Source of the DNA: Chloroflexota bacterium
GTDB lineage: Bacteria; Chloroflexota; Anaerolineae; Aggregatilineales; Phototrophicaceae
Direction: 5' to 3'
Assembly (NCBI GenBank): GCA_028875185.1
Contig: JAPPFH010000019.1
Span: 1-33,841, forward strand
Length of the DNA stretch: 33,841 nt
Below, piece after piece: positions 22,911 through 30,747 of this stretch; within the stretch, counting starts at the first letter, position 1, and each line of letters opens with the position of its first letter. Under the pieces are notes generated by a model. The model did not search any database. It saw only the letters and a program-made list of their open reading frames with translations, and was not told the DNA's origin. The position numbers and the translations under genes are program-made.

Positions 22911-24149
22911 TCATAAAAGCCGCGCCTCAATTATGGCGCCCGCTTCAATGCCGCCAGTATTCAGCGGCACGCGCAGCAAGCCATCGGCGCCGATCAGCGT
23001 GAAAATCAGATTGGATTTGCCGAATATTGGTTCAGCCATTGTCCCGCCATCTTCGGCGAGCGTCAACTTGACTGGCAGCCAGTCTTCGCGGCCCGTCACC
23101 GAAGCGACGCGTTGTGACAATCTGGCTGTGCGGGTGGCGGGCGGATGTGGCTTCCGCCCCAGGTGGCGGGCGATCAGATGGGGCAAGAGCTGCCATGCCA
23201 CCAGCAGCGCCGAGGCCGGATTGCCCGGCAAGCCAATGACCGGCTTATTGTCGCAGACGGCGATGATGGTCGGTTTGCCTGGTTTGGTCGCCAAGCCATG
23301 CTGCAAGACGCCGGGCTCACCCAATCCATTGATGACATCGCGCGTGTAATCGCGCGCCGAAACGGAACTGCCGGCGCTCAAAAGCAGGATATCGCAGCGG
23401 GCAAAGCCGGCCTTCGCGCGCTGACGATAATCCGTCAAGGAATCAGAGGCGATGCCCAGCCGCAGCGGCGCGCCATCATGCTTTTCCGCCAAGGCGCTCA
23501 GGGTGTAGGCGTTGATGTCGCGCACCATCCCCGGCGTCAAAGTCGCGTCCGGCGGCGTCAATTCGTCGCCGCAACTGAGGATGCCCACACGCGGCATCGC
23601 CAAAACATTGACTTCGTGAAGGCCGACCGCGAGCAAGCCGCCGATATCCTGGGCGCGCAGCCGATGCTGGCGCGGCAAGACCAAGGCGCCCGCGATGATA
23701 TCTTCGCCGGCTTGGATGACATTCTCGCCGGGCGCGGCGGCGCGCAAGATTTCAACTTCGTCCTCATCGATGGCTTGCGCGTATTCGACCATGACGACAG
23801 CATCCGCGCTCGCCGGCAGCATGCCGCCGGTATGGATGAGCAGGGCGTCGCCGCCAGCGATGTCGACCGGCGGCGCTTCGCCCATCTTCAACTCGCCGCG
23901 CAGCCGCAGAATTGCCGGCAGCGATTGGCTCGCGCCGAAGGTATCGGCGGCGCGCAGGGCATAACCATCAACCGCGCTCTTGCGAAAAGCGGGAATCGGC
24001 TCGGGCGAAAACGCGTCGGCGGCGAGGACGCGGTCCAACGCGGCGGCGGTCGCCATGATCTCCCTGCGGGGCTGCGGCTGCCAGCGCCTGTCCAAGAGCG
24101 CTAGCGCATCGGCGACTGGAAGGACTTGGAAGAACTCGGGAGAGGGCAT
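22911..24149 (-). CDS. moeA: molybdopterin molybdenumtransferase MoeA
   Basis: This is a standard-length MoeA (412 residues) that inserts molybdenum, or possibly tungsten, into adenylated molybdopterin. Motifs in order: KSAVDGYALRAADT, an IHTGGMLPASADAVVMVE segment, GENVIQAGEDI, GILSCGDEL, RDINAYTLSALAEKHD, LLLSAGSSVSARDYTRDVI and IGLPGNPASALLV. A modest AGGA lies about 11 bases before the ATG. Two MoeA paralogues in one operon is a pattern linked in other organisms to separate handling of Mo and W. That link is inference here. The genes lie next to the formate dehydrogenase cluster that needs this cofactor. Confidence 0.93.
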   Translation of the reverse strand: MPSPEFFQVLPVADALALLDRRWQPQPRREIMATAAALDRVLAADAFSPEPIPAFRKSAVDGYALRAADTFGASQSLPAILRLRGELKMGEAPPVDIAGGDALLIHTGGMLPASADAVVMVEYAQAIDEDEVEILRAAAPGENVIQAGEDIIAGALVLPRQHRLRAQDIGGLLAVGLHEVNVLAMPRVGILSCGDELTPPDATLTPGMVRDINAYTLSALAEKHDGAPLRLGIASDSLTDYRQRAKAGFARCDILLLSAGSSVSARDYTRDVINGLGEPGVLQHGLATKPGKPTIIAVCDNKPVIGLPGNPASALLVAWQLLPHLIARHLGRKPHPPATRTARLSQRVASVTGREDWLPVKLTLAEDGGTMAEPIFGKSNLIFTLIGADGLLRVPLNTGGIEAGAIIEARLL

Positions 24150-24207
24150 GGCGTTCTGATCCTGTCCAAACCACTTACAACCGAAAGCCTGATAACAATA
24201 TTACCAC

Positions 24208-24234
24208 GAGGGCGGGCAGCAAGGCTCGCCCGCA
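24208..24234. repeat. degenerate GGGCGAG-type palindrome upstream of moeA
   Basis: A GCGGGC/GCCCGC dyad with the GGCTCGCC core seen at 19984-19992 lies in the 222-base gap between moeA and the secreted hypothetical. It appears to be an imperfect copy of the same palindrome family. The rest of this gap is AT-rich and holds no gene. Confidence 0.5.
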
Positions 24235-24371
24235 ACAATCGCAAGGATATTTATATGCAAGAGCATTTATTGTGCAGTATGACTGAACTTATTTGACTAT
24301 TATAGTAGATTATGCCACACTGATTTTGCAGTTGCATTTCACATCGTTATAGTCTTAAAGGAGAAAGTATC

Positions 24372-24923
24372 ATGTTCAGTCGCACGATTCGCATCTTCTT
24401 TGCAGCGCTCTTTGTGTTCTGTGTTGTGCCAATGGCTGCTTTTGCTCAGGACGATGGCAGTCCTCCCGCTAATCAACCGACTAGCGTCGAGCAGATGATC
24501 CCCTTTAACGTCTCTGATGTTCGTCAGAATAATCCTACAGCGATACAATCGCTTCGGGAAGCGGGTCTGTCAGACGCAGAGATAAATGACATAAGAAGTA
24601 ACGTAGCGGCTTCATCCGCTAGTATAGGTGAGTATACTCAAGCTCAATCAGACATGACGCGCTGGTTCCTTCGTCAGTGTGATGTTGGGCGGAGGTCTTG
24701 GATTGTCTTTGATATCGGTCCTGGTGGGCTTGGAACGCTGACGACTTACCAGCAATTTTCGAATCTCACCACGATAGTCGTAGATAAGGAAGAAAATGCC
24801 TGTCCTGTTGATGCAATCTGTGGGTTTATTTCATGGGTGCAAAGACCGGGCTTGGCGCCGTACCTATGGGGAATACGCTACAACGGTCCTGTCGCGGCTC
24901 GCTACTCATGGTGTTCGCGTTAA
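24372..24923 (+). CDS. secreted hypothetical protein (183 aa)
   Basis: I do not recognise this family. A signal peptide is clear (MFSRTIRIFFAALFVFCVVPMAAFA, cleavage after AFA near residue 25). The mature part starts acidic and Pro/Asn-rich (QDDGSPPANQPT), contains a helical region with LREAGLSDAEINDIRSNV, and ends with a Cys- and aromatic-rich portion. Three late Cys (ENACPVDAIC, WCSR) and one at about residue 104 could form disulfides. A strong AAAGGAG ribosome site lies 8 bases before the ATG. TTGCAG-N16-TATAGT at 24326-24353 resembles a promoter but would start transcription inside the ribosome site, so the real promoter is probably further upstream in the AT-rich DNA. G+C is lower than in the neighbours, suggesting acquisition. 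Confidence 0.7.
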   Translation: MFSRTIRIFFAALFVFCVVPMAAFAQDDGSPPANQPTSVEQMIPFNVSDVRQNNPTAIQSLREAGLSDAEINDIRSNVAASSASIGEYTQAQSDMTRWFLRQCDVGRRSWIVFDIGPGGLGTLTTYQQFSNLTTIVVDKEENACPVDAICGFISWVQRPGLAPYLWGIRYNGPVAARYSWCSR

Positions 24924-24938
24924 TTGAGGAGTGCAGCA

Positions 24939-25022
24939 TTGCATCGTAAATCAAGGTGCTAGAGAAGTTGTTGTGCCCGTCCTGGCGTACTATCTTAGAG
25001 TCGCTGGACGGGCACGATGCAA
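24939..25022. terminator. nested inverted repeat after the secreted hypothetical, possible terminator
   Basis: A perfect 10-bp stem (GTGCCCGTCC at 24973-24982, GGACGGGCAC at 25006-25015) has a 23-base loop. It is embraced by a 9-bp pair, TTGCATCGT (24939-24947) and ACGATGCAA (25014-25022). It lies between the two hypothetical genes. There is no T-run, so termination is uncertain. It could instead be a protein-binding site or an insertion scar. Confidence 0.45.
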
Positions 25023-25037
25023 GTTAGAGGTCGCAGT

Positions 25038-25532
25038 ATGTCGATAACCACAGGCTACATGGACGATGATGAAGATCCCTTCATTTATTTCAATAAGGCG
25101 GAAAGGAAGCGCTTGCCGGTTTCGGATGAAGCGCTCAACATCCTAATTTCCGTTGCCAAGCAATGCTACCGAGTCCTGCATCCGATAAAATCAGGGATGA
25201 GTGTGCAGGATTGCTGGACGCAATTCGTGCGCAGCAACTACTGCGCTTTTTTAGTTGTACAACGGATTGACCGTGTCGGTAATGGGGATCTCGCTGCCTT
25301 ATACACTAAGTTCGATATTCCGCATCTTGAAGATACGCTGCCCGCCTTGGTTACGGCATACGAACAGTGCCGCTCAATCTGGACCAATACCGATTTCGAT
25401 GATGTCATAGAGGTGCATGCTGTGTTGGACGACATCGGCGACAAAATGTATCCCGATTGTTTCGATCGGGATGTCTATCAGCAGTTAAACGACTTCTTTG
25501 CGGATTTTTTGTCTGGCGGAGAATTCTCCTGA
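25038..25532 (+). CDS. hypothetical protein (164 aa)
   Basis: I do not recognise this protein. It looks soluble, mostly helical and acidic, with an N-terminal acidic cluster (DDDEDPF) followed by a basic KAERKR and then long amphipathic segments. There is no signal peptide or membrane segment. I place the start at the ATG before SITTGYM, where AGAGG lies 7 bases upstream. The frame opens 7 codons earlier inside the preceding hairpin. Its last 55 bases overlap the 3' end of fdhD on the other strand. It shares the lower G+C and plus orientation of the secreted hypothetical upstream, and the two may form one inserted unit. Confidence 0.65.
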   Translation: MSITTGYMDDDEDPFIYFNKAERKRLPVSDEALNILISVAKQCYRVLHPIKSGMSVQDCWTQFVRSNYCAFLVVQRIDRVGNGDLAALYTKFDIPHLEDTLPALVTAYEQCRSIWTNTDFDDVIEVHAVLDDIGDKMYPDCFDRDVYQQLNDFFADFLSGGEFS

Positions 25533-26341
25533 CCGCTGAGATCTCGCTTCGCCAAGCCCAGCCGCCAGCCGTGGGTATAGACGCGCATGCCGCCGCTGCG
25601 CGCGTAACCGACGACGCAGATGTTCCAGGCTTGCGCCAATTCCAGCGTGACGCTAGTAGGCGCTGTGCGGCTCGCCACCAGCGGGATGCCCATGCGCCGC
25701 GCCTTGCCCAGCATCTCCGAGCTGATGCGCCCGCTCGTCAGCAGAATCCGGTCGCGCGTGTCGATGCCATCCAGCAGCGCTTGACCGGCCACCTTGTCGA
25801 CGGCGTTATGCCGCCCGACATCTTCGCCGCTAAGCAACAGCCCGCCCTCGCCGCCGAGAGCCGCTGTATGCACGCCGCGCACGGCATTGTACAAGCGCGC
25901 CGCGCCCTGCAGCTGCCGCATCAAGCGGAGGATGCGCGCGGGCTCGGATTGGAAGGCGGAATCGAGCGCGGGAAAATCCTTGGAAAGTTCTTGCCCGGTC
26001 ACGCCGCCGCCGCAGCCGGTCGTCAGGATCATGCGGCGCGGGAGCTTAACTTCGCCGCGCGTCAGCATCACATCGGCAACCGCGTTCGTGCGGTTGAGTT
26101 GCAGCAAAGCGATCTCAACGGCGGAATCAATTACCGCTTCGTTGTAAAGGAAGCCGACCGTCAGCGCTTCCAACTGCACTGGGCTGCACATCATGGTCGC
26201 CAGCGATTCGCCATTGACGTAGATCGATAGCAATTGCTCGTCAATCACGCCGCCTTCGATCTGGCGGATCTGGTCGCCTTCGACAACTTGATAGGTGAAG
26301 GGCAGCGCGCCGTCGAGTTTTTCCCTCGCTTTAGTCGCCAT
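25478..26341 (-). CDS. fdhD: formate dehydrogenase accessory sulfurtransferase FdhD
   Basis: FdhD transfers sulfur from a cysteine desulfurase to the molybdenum cofactor of formate dehydrogenase, which activates the enzyme. Recognisable segments are VNGESLATMMCSPVQLEALTVGF, the TTGCGGG loop with the conserved catalytic Cys (Cys110), LTGEDVGRHNAVDKV-like SGEDVGRHNAVDKVAG, and LTSGRISSEML...ASRTAPT. The second Cys of the E. coli CxxC loop is Gly here. The start is the ATG at 26341, which overlaps the 3' end of the HoxU-like gene by 11 bases and has AGGTGAAGG just upstream. The C-terminus runs about 25 residues past the usual end (YTHGWRL), as a charged tail overlapping the convergent hypothetical gene. 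Confidence 0.93.
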   Translation of the reverse strand: MATKAREKLDGALPFTYQVVEGDQIRQIEGGVIDEQLLSIYVNGESLATMMCSPVQLEALTVGFLYNEAVIDSAVEIALLQLNRTNAVADVMLTRGEVKLPRRMILTTGCGGGVTGQELSKDFPALDSAFQSEPARILRLMRQLQGAARLYNAVRGVHTAALGGEGGLLLSGEDVGRHNAVDKVAGQALLDGIDTRDRILLTSGRISSEMLGKARRMGIPLVASRTAPTSVTLELAQAWNICVVGYARSGGMRVYTHGWRLGLAKRDLSGQENSPPDKKSAKKSFNC

Positions 26342-27047
26342 CGCCTTCACCTGATTTGCGCTTCTTTCCGCGCCGCGTCTTCTGGCGCATCTCATCGGCG
26401 CTCCAACCTTGCTCCATACCCCATTGCGCCTTTGGCTTGAGGGCGCCAGTCGGGCAGACGCCGATGCACTGGCCGCAGAAGACGCAGGGCGAGTCGGTCA
26501 TGGCGATATCAAAAGCGGTGGCGACCGATGTTTCATGTCCGCGATTCTTAAGCGTCAGAGCGAAGGTGTATTGCGCGTCTTCGGCGCAGACTTGCACGCA
26601 GCGCCAGCAAAGGACGCATTGCTCGTAGTCACGCACATAAAAGGGATTGTCGTCAATTAACGTATGTTCACGTAAATGCGCATCAGGGAAGCGCGCTTCG
26701 TCAGCGGCGTAATCGCCCATCATCTGCTGGATCTCCGGCGCTTCGTCCAGATTCACCGAAGCGTTCAGCATTTCGAGGATGGTGCGCCGGCTGCGCTCGA
26801 CCCGTTCATTGCGCGTTTCCACTTTGGAATCGGCTTGGCATTCGGCGACGCAAGCTGGCTGCAAGACGCGCCCGCCATCGACATCGACGACGCAAATGCG
26901 GCAGAGGCCGTTGGGCGTGGTCGCTTCGTGGTAACAGATGACCGGGATGTCGACGCCGGCTTGGTTTGCCGCGTCGAGGAGGGTGGCGCCTTTGGGGATC
27001 TCAAGCTCGGTTCCATCGAGCGTTAGCTTAATCACGTTTTCAGCCAT
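26331..27047 (-). CDS. HoxU/NuoG-N-like 2Fe-2S and 4Fe-4S electron-transfer subunit
   Basis: This is a 238-residue iron-sulfur protein resembling the N-terminal part of NuoG and the HoxU subunit of NAD-linked hydrogenases and formate dehydrogenases. The first domain binds a 2Fe-2S cluster through Cys38, Cys49, Cys52 and Cys66. A linker with RSRRTILEML follows. Two 4Fe-4S motifs come next: Cys144, 147, 150 and 154 (CVLCWRCVQVC), and Cys188, 191, 194 and 198 (CVFCGQCIGVC). It would pass electrons between FdhA and the NuoEF-type diaphorase. The chosen ATG overlaps the nuoEF stop by 8 bases (ATGGCTGA); an ATG 12 bases earlier, with AAGG close by, is an alternative. The tail is strongly basic (KTRRGKKRK). 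Confidence 0.9.
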   Translation of the reverse strand: MAENVIKLTLDGTELEIPKGATLLDAANQAGVDIPVICYHEATTPNGLCRICVVDVDGGRVLQPACVAECQADSKVETRNERVERSRRTILEMLNASVNLDEAPEIQQMMGDYAADEARFPDAHLREHTLIDDNPFYVRDYEQCVLCWRCVQVCAEDAQYTFALTLKNRGHETSVATAFDIAMTDSPCVFCGQCIGVCPTGALKPKAQWGMEQGWSADEMRQKTRRGKKRKSGEGDGD

Positions 27048-28758
27048 GCTGTTGTCCATTCGCCTTAAACAACTCCGGAAACTGCTCAATCGCGCTCATG
27101 ACGGCGATGCCGGCGGTATGCCCCAAGCCGCAGATGGACGCTTCCGTCATCGTCAAGCCGATATCCATCAGCCGCTCGGCATCGCCCGCTTGTGGCGCAT
27201 CCAGCCGCTCGAGGATTTCGACTTGGCGTTGCGTGCCTAGCTGACAAGGGAAGCATTTGCCGCAGCTCTCGTGCTGGAAAAAGCGTCCCAGCCGCTTCAA
27301 CATATCGCGCAGGTCGGTCGTTTGATTGAAGACCATGATCGCGCCCGAGCCGAAGGTGCTGCCGGCTTCCCGCAGATCCTCGAAGGTCAGGCGCACATCA
27401 CTGTCTTCGGGCTTCAAGAACGTGCCGGCCGCGCCGCCCATGAGAACCGCCTGCAATTCACCGATGACCCCGCCGCAGACCTCGTCGAGGAAGTGGCGCA
27501 AGCTGATGCCCGGTTTGATCTCGTAAACGCCCGGGCGCGCCACGTGCCCGCTGACCGATACCAGCTTGGGTCCGGCGCTGCCGTCGCTGCCGATTCCCCT
27601 GAACCAGTCGGCGCCCTTCGATATGATGCTGGGCACAGCGCAGAGCGTCTCGACATTGTTGACCGCGGTCGGCTTTCCGAAGAGACCGAATGTCGTGGGG
27701 TAGGGTGGTTTCATGCGGGGGAAGCCGCGCTTGCCTTCGATCGCTTCAAATAGCGCTGTTTCTTCGCCACAGATGTAGGCGCCGGCGCCGCGCCGCAATT
27801 CAATGTCTAGCTCGTCATCATCGCCCATGCTCGCTCCCCCAAGCAAACCGGCCGCTTGCGCTTCGCGAATCGCGTCCGCCAGAATCGCGGTCGCCTTGGG
27901 ATATTCGCCGCGGATGAAGATGATGGCTTTGTCCGTGCCCACGGCATAAGCCGCCAGCGCGATGCCCTCAAGCAGCAGATGCGGGCGATGCTCCATCAAC
28001 ACACGGTCTTTGAAGGTGCCTGGCTCGCTCTCATCGGCGTTGCAGACGATATACTTGATATTGCCGTCCGCGCCGCGGGTGAACTTCCATTTCAAGCCCG
28101 TAGGGAAGGCGGCCCCCCCACGCCCGATCAGTCCGGAGGCTTCGACCTGCGCGATCACCTCTTCCGGCGACATTTCTGAAATAGCCCGCCGCAGCGCTTT
28201 GTAGTCGCCATACTCGGCTAGCGTCTCCGGCGCGGCTCTAAGCCTAGGATTGAGCAGCGCCGAGCGATTGTCGCCCGCCGGCCTGAAATACTCGCCCGTC
28301 CATTCGCCGAGCAGCGCATCCACCGTTACATTTGGCAGCGCGACATCGACCTCGCCGCGCGCGCTCGCCAGCGCGGCCGGCGCGTAATCGCACATGCCGA
28401 GGCAAGGCGAGCGCTCTACGGTGTATTCGCAATCGGCGGTCGTCTCGTCCGGCGCGATGTCGAGGCGGGCGCAAGTTTCGCGCAAGACGTCGTCAGCGCC
28501 CTTAAGCGCGCAGGTCGGGTCGGTACAAATGCGGATAATGCGGCGGCCGGTTGGCTGATCGTGGAAGAGCGTATAAAAGCCTATCACGCCGAAGATATCG
28601 GCTTCCGGCACACGCAGCAGGTGCGAAATTTCGTGTACATGTTCGGGGCTGATGCTGCCGAAAGCGCCTTGCACATCCCAGAGGACTGGCAGCAACGCTT
28701 CGCGTCCGCGGCTTTGGTACTTCGTAAGAAGCGTATCGACGCTGGATTGAATCGTCAT
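27040..28758 (-). CDS. NuoE-NuoF fusion, NADH-oxidising (diaphorase) subunit
   Basis: This is a fusion of the 24-kDa-like and 51-kDa-like subunits of NAD-linked complexes, 572 residues from the ATG. The NuoE part (about 1-150) has the 2Fe-2S Cys at 78, 83, 119 and 123, with spacing identical to E. coli NuoE. The NuoF part has the NADH/FMN site GRGGAAFPTGLKW, NADESEPGTFKDR, GAGAYICGEETAL, and the 4Fe-4S loop SCGKCFPC with a later Cys in SICGLGH. It would exchange electrons between FMN/NAD and the HoxU-like subunit. A GTG six bases before the ATG is an alternative start. No ribosome site is seen, and a TACAAT box sits 6 bases upstream of the ATG. The HoxU-like gene overlaps its end. Confidence 0.93.
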   Translation of the reverse strand: MTIQSSVDTLLTKYQSRGREALLPVLWDVQGAFGSISPEHVHEISHLLRVPEADIFGVIGFYTLFHDQPTGRRIIRICTDPTCALKGADDVLRETCARLDIAPDETTADCEYTVERSPCLGMCDYAPAALASARGEVDVALPNVTVDALLGEWTGEYFRPAGDNRSALLNPRLRAAPETLAEYGDYKALRRAISEMSPEEVIAQVEASGLIGRGGAAFPTGLKWKFTRGADGNIKYIVCNADESEPGTFKDRVLMEHRPHLLLEGIALAAYAVGTDKAIIFIRGEYPKATAILADAIREAQAAGLLGGASMGDDDELDIELRRGAGAYICGEETALFEAIEGKRGFPRMKPPYPTTFGLFGKPTAVNNVETLCAVPSIISKGADWFRGIGSDGSAGPKLVSVSGHVARPGVYEIKPGISLRHFLDEVCGGVIGELQAVLMGGAAGTFLKPEDSDVRLTFEDLREAGSTFGSGAIMVFNQTTDLRDMLKRLGRFFQHESCGKCFPCQLGTQRQVEILERLDAPQAGDAERLMDIGLTMTEASICGLGHTAGIAVMSAIEQFPELFKANGQQHG

Positions 28759-28764
28759 AGCCAC

Positions 28765-28770
28765 ATTGTA
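28765..28770 (-). promoter_or_regulatory. possible -10 box giving a leaderless nuoEF transcript
   Basis: On the minus strand TACAAT lies six bases before the nuoEF ATG, so transcription would begin at or next to the A of the start codon. No ribosome site is present. A -35 partner is weak (TTGCAG at a spacing of only 14), so this is tentative. Confidence 0.3.
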
Positions 28771-28799
28771 ACAGATTGTGGTGGCTGCAATCTTGGCGG

Positions 28800-29423
28800 C
28801 TAATCTGCCGCACGGAGCAGAAGCTCCGCTTCCGCAAGTTCTTCGGGCGTGTTGAGATTGACGAAGGAGCGCCCCAACGGGTCAAAGGCGGCGTAGTCGG
28901 TCTCGTCAAGATAACGCACACGCATCTGGCCATAAAAGCGGATGATCTTCAGCCGGTCCGCCGCCAACTGTCGCGCGATGGGTTCGATGCAGGTTTTCTT
29001 GTAGATTGCGTGCAAACCTTGCGGATAACCGTCGACGGTCGGCACGACGATGTCGATGTCTTCGTCCATTTGCTCGACCATGTAGCGGAGCAGGCTGATA
29101 TTGACGAAGGGCATGTCGCAGGCCAGGACCAGCACGTCAGGTCTCTTCGCGCTAAGGAGCGCGGTATAGATGCCGCCGAGCGAGCCCTTGTTCGGCAAGA
29201 TATCCTGGCGCATTGGCAAACCCAGGCGGGCATACTGCGCAGGCTTGTTCGTTATAAGGATCGTGTCGGCTTGGGCCAGGTCAGCGCTGCGCCTGATGAC
29301 ATGCTCGATGAGCGCTTTGCCGCCGAGCTCGACGAAGGCTTTGTCGCGCCCCATGCGCCGGCTTTGCCCGCCGGCGATGATGGCGAGGGAGAAGCTTAGG
29401 CCTAGCCAAGTGGCAGGCTTCAT
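28800..29423 (-). CDS. mobA: molybdenum cofactor guanylyltransferase MobA
   Basis: MobA attaches GMP to molybdopterin to form the guanine dinucleotide cofactor used by formate dehydrogenases. The N-terminal IIAGGQSRRMGRDKAFVELGG is the GTP-binding signature, and ACDMPF (metal-binding Asp) and VVPTVDGYPQGLHAIYKK are also typical. The length (207) is normal. It begins three bases after the stop of the third HEPN gene (TAG, GTT, ATG) and ends about 41 bases before nuoEF, so it is probably transcribed with both. Its position ties cofactor supply to the formate dehydrogenase. Confidence 0.93.
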   Translation of the reverse strand: MKPATWLGLSFSLAIIAGGQSRRMGRDKAFVELGGKALIEHVIRRSADLAQADTILITNKPAQYARLGLPMRQDILPNKGSLGGIYTALLSAKRPDVLVLACDMPFVNISLLRYMVEQMDEDIDIVVPTVDGYPQGLHAIYKKTCIEPIARQLAADRLKIIRFYGQMRVRYLDETDYAAFDPLGRSFVNLNTPEELAEAELLLRAAD

Positions 29424-29426
29424 AAC

Positions 29427-29777
29427 CTAGACTTCAGGCCCGACAATCGCTTCCAATTGCCCAATAAGCGGTGGAATGTGTTCAGTCACAGTTTCCCAAA
29501 GGACATCGTGGTCGATTTCATCATATCTATGTGCGATGATCAGCCGTATACCCTTAATTTCTCTCCAAGGAATCTCGGGAGTTTCCGCCTGTAATTCGTC
29601 CGAAATCTTGCAGGCAGCTTCACCTACAATTTCTACAGCTCGGTCAAGAGCGAGACGAAATTGATCGTCGGAATCAATGTCATCGCGAGTTCTTCCTTCA
29701 GCGAATTGACACGCGAGTCTCGCGTGATCCAACATATGCTGAAGACGAGCCTGGTCGTTTTCACGGCTCTTTTTCAT
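29427..29777 (-). CDS. hepT: HEPN toxin, HepT-like (module 3)
   Basis: This is a 116-residue helical HEPN-domain protein of the HepT/MntA (type VII) toxin-antitoxin class, a probable RNase. The active motif RX4HXY is intact at Arg78, His83 and Tyr85 (RLIIAHRY). Shared landmarks with the other two toxins are NDQARLQHMLDHA near the start, RLAL, VGEAA and EIPWREI. I place the start at the ATG at 29777, which overlaps the end of the partner antitoxin gene by 17 bases exactly as in module 2. The open frame runs 29 codons further but only through the antitoxin gene. mobA follows three bases after the stop. Confidence 0.85.
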   Translation of the reverse strand: MKKSRENDQARLQHMLDHARLACQFAEGRTRDDIDSDDQFRLALDRAVEIVGEAACKISDELQAETPEIPWREIKGIRLIIAHRYDEIDHDVLWETVTEHIPPLIGQLEAIVGPEV

Positions 29778-30072
29778 AAATAGGCAATGCGCTATCAATA
29801 ACATCTTGGCGAAAATAGCGGCTAAGCGACTTGGGTGTACACAAGTCAACGCGTCGGCCAACAATCTCTATCAGGTCGGTTACATGTCGACCCATATCAA
29901 AATAGCTGATACGCGCATCGGGCATGTATTCGACCAGCAAGTCAATGTCACTCTCGTCTGTCAGTTCGCCACGCGCGGCCGAGCCAAAGACCGACAGGCG
30001 GCGTATTGGCTGCGTCTCGCAATACGCGCGAATCTTTTCCAGCGGCAGGTTAATCGTGACGGTTTCGCTCAC
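29761..30072 (-). CDS. mntA: MNT-domain antitoxin, MntA-like (module 3)
   Basis: This is a 103-residue minimal nucleotidyltransferase, the antitoxin partner of the downstream HEPN gene. In characterised MntA/HepT pairs the antitoxin AMPylates the Tyr of the RX4HXY motif. The catalytic signature FGSAARGELTDESDIDLLVE is complete (Gly-Ser and the Asp-x-Asp), and a later VDLC supplies the third acid. I place the start at the GTG at 30072, because the sequence from there (MSETVTINLP) aligns end to end with module 2 and gives the same 103-residue length. The open frame could begin at a TTG 21 bases earlier. It begins 26 bases after the stop of the module 2 toxin. Confidence 0.85.
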   Translation of the reverse strand: MSETVTINLPLEKIRAYCETQPIRRLSVFGSAARGELTDESDIDLLVEYMPDARISYFDMGRHVTDLIEIVGRRVDLCTPKSLSRYFRQDVIDSALPIYEKEP

Positions 30073-30098
30073 GGTTACATTCTCTTCAGTCAATGGAG

Positions 30099-30452
30099 TC
30101 AGCGCTTGTCATCTACTAGAATGCGCTGCAATTCGGCGATGAGATCTGGGATATCAACGACGACTGTATCCCAAACTACCTCAAGTACGACATCGCGATA
30201 GTTGTGAATCAACCGATTGCGCATGCCTACAATTTTCGCCCACGGAATCTGTGGATTTGCCGTCCTACATTCAACGGTCACCTTGCTGGCTGCTTCTCCT
30301 ACAGTTGCAAGTACATGCAATAACGCCAATTGCAATCGCCGGTCGCGCTCAAGGGAAAGACGAGTTTCTCCGCCTGACTGTTCCCGCGCTTCCAAAGCCC
30401 AATCCAACATATCCCGCAAGTGGATAGGATCGTTTTCAGGACTTCTCTTCAT
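30099..30452 (-). CDS. hepT: HEPN toxin, HepT-like (module 2)
   Basis: This is a 117-residue HEPN protein of the HepT/MntA class. RX4HXY is intact at Arg78, His83 and Tyr85 (RNRLIHNY). It aligns without gaps to the module 1 toxin over the full length and to module 3 up to the active site (NDPIHLRDMLDWA, VGEAASKVT, IPWAKIVGMR). The ATG start overlaps the end of the module 2 antitoxin gene by 17 bases, so the pair is translationally coupled. Predicted to be an RNA-cleaving toxin kept in check by AMPylation. The cellular target is not known from sequence. Confidence 0.87.
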   Translation of the reverse strand: MKRSPENDPIHLRDMLDWALEAREQSGGETRLSLERDRRLQLALLHVLATVGEAASKVTVECRTANPQIPWAKIVGMRNRLIHNYRDVVLEVVWDTVVVDIPDLIAELQRILVDDKR

Positions 30453-30747
30453 AAATCGGTCTTGCGCAGTCTATCACCTGTTGACGAAAGGTCTTGCGCA
30501 ATTCTTCTTTCATGCGGAGATCTACCTTCCGCCCAATTAGATTGCCAAGGTCAATTTCATGCCCCGCAAGTGTCAAAAGCGTAACTGTTGTCCCAGGACG
30601 ATATTCTATGAGCAAATCAATATCGCTCTCATCTCTGAGTTCGCCTCGCATCGCAGAGCCAAACAGCGACAACCGCGCTATCGGCTGCGTCTCGCAATAC
30701 GCGCGAATGGCTTGCACCGGCAGGTCGATAGCGACGGGCTCGCTCAT
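30436..30747 (-). CDS. mntA: MNT-domain antitoxin, MntA-like (module 2)
   Basis: This is a 103-residue minimal nucleotidyltransferase with the complete signature LFGSAMRGELRDESDIDLLIE: Gly30-Ser31 and the catalytic pair Asp42/Asp44. The N-terminal IRAYCETQPIARLS is nearly identical to that of the other two antitoxins. The start is ATG; no strong ribosome site is seen. It begins 26 bases after the stop of the module 1 toxin and overlaps its own toxin gene by 17 bases. Predicted to AMPylate and silence the HEPN partner. Confidence 0.87.
   Translation of the reverse strand: MSEPVAIDLPVQAIRAYCETQPIARLSLFGSAMRGELRDESDIDLLIEYRPGTTVTLLTLAGHEIDLGNLIGRKVDLRMKEELRKTFRQQVIDCARPIYEEKS

Noticed and set aside
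23145-24104. Plus-strand ORF of 319 codons opposite moeA
   Set aside because: Shadow frame with typical Arg/Gln/Asp-rich low-information translation. moeA on the other strand is clear.
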